Assembly: GCA_017464025.1 (NCBI GenBank)
Contig: JAFUEI010000017.1
Coordinates: 1 to 64,000, forward strand
Direction of reading: 5' to 3'
From: Paludibacteraceae bacterium
GTDB lineage: Bacteria; Bacteroidota; Bacteroidia; Bacteroidales; Paludibacteraceae
DNA length: 64,000 bases
Shown in pieces: positions 61,948 through 64,000 of this stretch; positions within the stretch are counted from its first letter, which is position 1, and every line of letters starts with the position of its first letter. The notes beneath the pieces are model-generated. The model made no database searches. It saw only the letters and a program-made list of their open reading frames with translations, and was not told the DNA's origin. The translations under genes were made by a program, and so were the position numbers.

Positions 61948-64000
61948 TTGACAAGAATGACATAAGATATAAATATCTCAAGCGTCAGGACAAACAGGAG
62001 ACCTCCGTCCTATTGGAGCAGGAGCAGGACATTGAGGCCCGTGGCGAGAATCTGAAACGCCTATGGCGTTATCGCGGCTATTGGGATGCTTTGGCTGAAT
62101 ACCGCCGTCGCAGGCAGCGCGTAAAGCGTTATGAGCGTGGTAAGCAGTGGGATGATATTATTGAAGTGAACGGCAAGCGGATGAGTGAAGCCGCATACAT
62201 TATGGAACAGGGCAAAGTGCCACTGAAGAATAATGTAATACTTCAAACGCAGAACTCTGTCGTCGGCGTATTCCGTGGTAACTATACTTATCCTGAATGC
62301 ATAGCCCGTGCAAGGGACAACCAACAGGTAGGTGAGATGATGACTGCCATGACACAATATGTCGAGCAGATTAACGACATCAAGGAAGTTGATGCTGCGG
62401 ACTTCTTGGAGGGGTTGCGCAGCGGTCTTGCCGTTCAGTATGTTGACTTTCAGTGGAACGACGAAACACTGACCAAAGAGGTTACGATAGAGAGTTGTCC
62501 TGTTACTCACATTTTCCTTAACGGCGGTATTCGCGACATGCGCGGCAAAGACATTACCTGCATCGGAATGCTAATGGATATGCCTCTTCACAAAGTGGTG
62601 CAACGCTTTGCAAAGACCGAAGAAGATGCAAGAAAAATACGCGAGATATACCGCCATGTGGATAAAAACAGTCTCGTGGGATTATACCATACATTCATCA
62701 ACAGCCGCACCAATTCACTTGATTTCCTTACAACAGACAGGACAGACCTTTGCCGTGTGATACAAGCGTGGGAATTGGAAGAGGGAGAGTGCTGGCTTGT
62801 TCACGACCGATATGAGCAAACCTTGAACATCTATCCAAAGAAAGACAAGGCTCATATTCTGAATATGATTCGAGAGAGGGACAAGGATATCGCAGACAAT
62901 GACCTTGACCCCGAGCAGACAAAGATTACAATGGAACTTCACAATGATGTGTATTGGTATGTGAGGTATCTGAGTCCGCGTGGTGATGTGTTGTATGAGT
63001 CAAGGAGTCCGTTTGCTCATCGTAGTCATCCATTTGCAGTGTATATGAGCCGTCTTGTTGACGGGGAGATATATAGTTTCATTGATGCGATTATAGACCA
63101 ACAGCGGTATATCAACCGTCTTATCACGCTTAATGACTTTATCATGAGTGCGAGTGCCAAAGGCGTACTTGTGTTTCCTGAAAATGCCATTCCCGCAGGA
63201 ATGACCAAAGAGGATATTCTTGAACAATGGGTAAGCTACAGGGGTGTCATCTTTGCCAACCTGAAACCCGGTGTTCCCGTGCCGCAGCAGATAAGCACCA
63301 ATGCCACAAACATCGGAACAAACGAAATGCTTGCATTGCAACTGCAACTGGTGCGTGACATCAGTGGCGTACATGGTGCAATGCTTGGCAGGGAGGCAAA
63401 GAGCGGTACTGCGGCGAGTCTGTATGCACAAGAAGCAAGCAATGCACAGACCAACCTGCTCGATACTATTGAGAGTTTTGCCGCTTTCCGCAAACGCAGA
63501 GACTACAAGGTTGCCAAAACCACCGCTCAATGCTATGACTATATAGACTATGTTCCTGTTGTCGGCAAGGAGTATTCGGAGAAAGCGAAAGAATGGAATG
63601 CTGAATTGGCATCGAAGTTCGACTATTATATAGTAATCACGCAAACCAACAATACCGAACTGTATCAAGCACAACTCAACCAACTGCTTATGGCAGCATT
63701 GCAGCAACGGCTGATAGACTTCAAGACGGCATTGGAGGCAGGACGATTCCCGTTCGGAGACCAGGTACTTAGATTGCTTGAGCGTAAGGAGAAGGAGATG
63801 CAGCAACTGCAAGCGCAACAGCAGGCTATGATGTTACAGGGACAGGCTGCAGGTGTCAATGCGGCAGGGGCCGGTGCAAGCGAAGGACAGATAGCGCAGA
63901 TGGGAGCGGATGCCGCAATGCAAGCCTTACAAATGGGTAATGAGGGTGATGCTTTGACTGCACAGGCGGGGCAGGCCAATCAGCGAGCGATGCAGATGAT
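61944..64000 (+). CDS. phage portal protein, 3' end outside window
   Basis: 685 residues visible. It starts MIDKNDIRYKYLKRQD and contains portal-like features: LKNNVILQTQNSVVGVFRGN, IINGGIRD-type FLNGGIRDMRGKD, SPFAHRSHPFAVYMSRLVDG (wing/stem), IIDQQRYINRLITLNDFIM and GVHGAMLGREAKSGTAASLYA. A Gln/Ala/Gly-rich C-terminal tail (LQAQQQAMMLQGQAAG) begins near 615. The portal forms the DNA entry vertex and docks TerL. It follows the connector gene with an ATGA overlap. Confidence 0.75.
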   Translation, partial: MIDKNDIRYKYLKRQDKQETSVLLEQEQDIEARGENLKRLWRYRGYWDALAEYRRRRQRVKRYERGKQWDDIIEVNGKRMSEAAYIMEQGKVPLKNNVILQTQNSVVGVFRGNYTYPECIARARDNQQVGEMMTAMTQYVEQINDIKEVDAADFLEGLRSGLAVQYVDFQWNDETLTKEVTIESCPVTHIFLNGGIRDMRGKDITCIGMLMDMPLHKVVQRFAKTEEDARKIREIYRHVDKNSLVGLYHTFINSRTNSLDFLTTDRTDLCRVIQAWELEEGECWLVHDRYEQTLNIYPKKDKAHILNMIRERDKDIADNDLDPEQTKITMELHNDVYWYVRYLSPRGDVLYESRSPFAHRSHPFAVYMSRLVDGEIYSFIDAIIDQQRYINRLITLNDFIMSASAKGVLVFPENAIPAGMTKEDILEQWVSYRGVIFANLKPGVPVPQQISTNATNIGTNEMLALQLQLVRDISGVHGAMLGREAKSGTAASLYAQEASNAQTNLLDTIESFAAFRKRRDYKVAKTTAQCYDYIDYVPVVGKEYSEKAKEWNAELASKFDYYIVITQTNNTELYQAQLNQLLMAALQQRLIDFKTALEAGRFPFGDQVLRLLERKEKEMQQLQAQQQAMMLQGQAAGVNAAGAGASEGQIAQMGADAAMQALQMGNEGDALTAQAGQANQRAMQM

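Noticed and set aside
1..64000. tRNA, rRNA or CRISPR loci
   Set aside because: I looked for T-arm-like motifs, rRNA signatures and spaced direct repeats and found none; the LRR coding repeats are not CRISPR.

Overview
The window is chromosomal DNA of a GC-rich member of the Bacteroidales, probably Prevotellaceae-like, from a plant-fibre-rich habitat such as the gut. Three things support this. First, the promoters are of the Bacteroidetes type: TTTG or TTG, about 20 nt, then TAnnTTTG, found before at least 15 units. Second, the gene families are typical of the phylum: DUF4292, DUF4301, DUF4494, NamZ, WG-repeat, BspA-type LRR, and a TonB receptor with a carboxypeptidase-like N-terminal domain. 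Third, there are secreted enzymes for plant pectin (CE8 pectinesterase, GH53 galactanase). No tRNA, rRNA or CRISPR array was seen.

Layout. 1-0.8 kb: 5' part of an AT-rich TIR-STAND defence-type gene that runs off the left edge, followed by a promoter/terminator pair enclosing a small transcript. 1.6-9.2 kb (minus): HAD-HD fusion, DUF4301, CYTH, FAD/Fe-S oxidoreductase and NamZ muramidase. 9.4-15.4 kb (plus): lipid kinase, dut, TPR lipoprotein, DUF4292 lipoprotein, EnvC, FKBP and a small lipoprotein. 15.4-17.7 kb (minus): rimM, yciH, a SpoU methylase and a secreted protein. 17.8-26.4 kb (plus): GH53, a structured-RNA region, WG protein, U32, pectinesterase, rplS. 26.6-30.8 kb: ybaK, a CDF metal exporter, an orphan FecCD permease, and infC-rpmI-rplT. 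31-51.4 kb: lipoprotein, porin-like protein, CorC-type protein, SurA-type PPIase, double FGE-domain protein behind a sigma54-type promoter, metK, aqpZ, tatAC, a DUF4105-phosphatase fusion, DUF4494, yggS, TonB receptor, mutS.

51.4-64 kb is accessory: degenerate repeats, a hairpin-rich RNA locus, an AT-rich DUF2971 gene, a truncated LRR gene, then a phage. Its packaging genes (small-terminase-like, TerL, a rhomboid protease and an adjacent small ORF) lie on the minus strand. Its head genes (scaffold-like, capsid, connector-like, portal) lie on the plus strand and run off the right edge.

The most unusual observations are these. (1) A rhomboid protease with all catalytic residues sits inside a phage packaging operon, and the same phage has a capsid protein with an N-terminal membrane segment. 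(2) Three short, near-perfect copies of internal pieces of nearby genes (pectinesterase, fecCD, yggS) lie in intergenic DNA, each in the sense orientation of the local transcript. The yggS copy forms the 5' end of the tatAC leader and supplies the start codon of a 26-codon leader ORF overlapping tatA. (3) infC apparently starts at ATA. (4) Two strongly structured intergenic RNAs have no recognised family.
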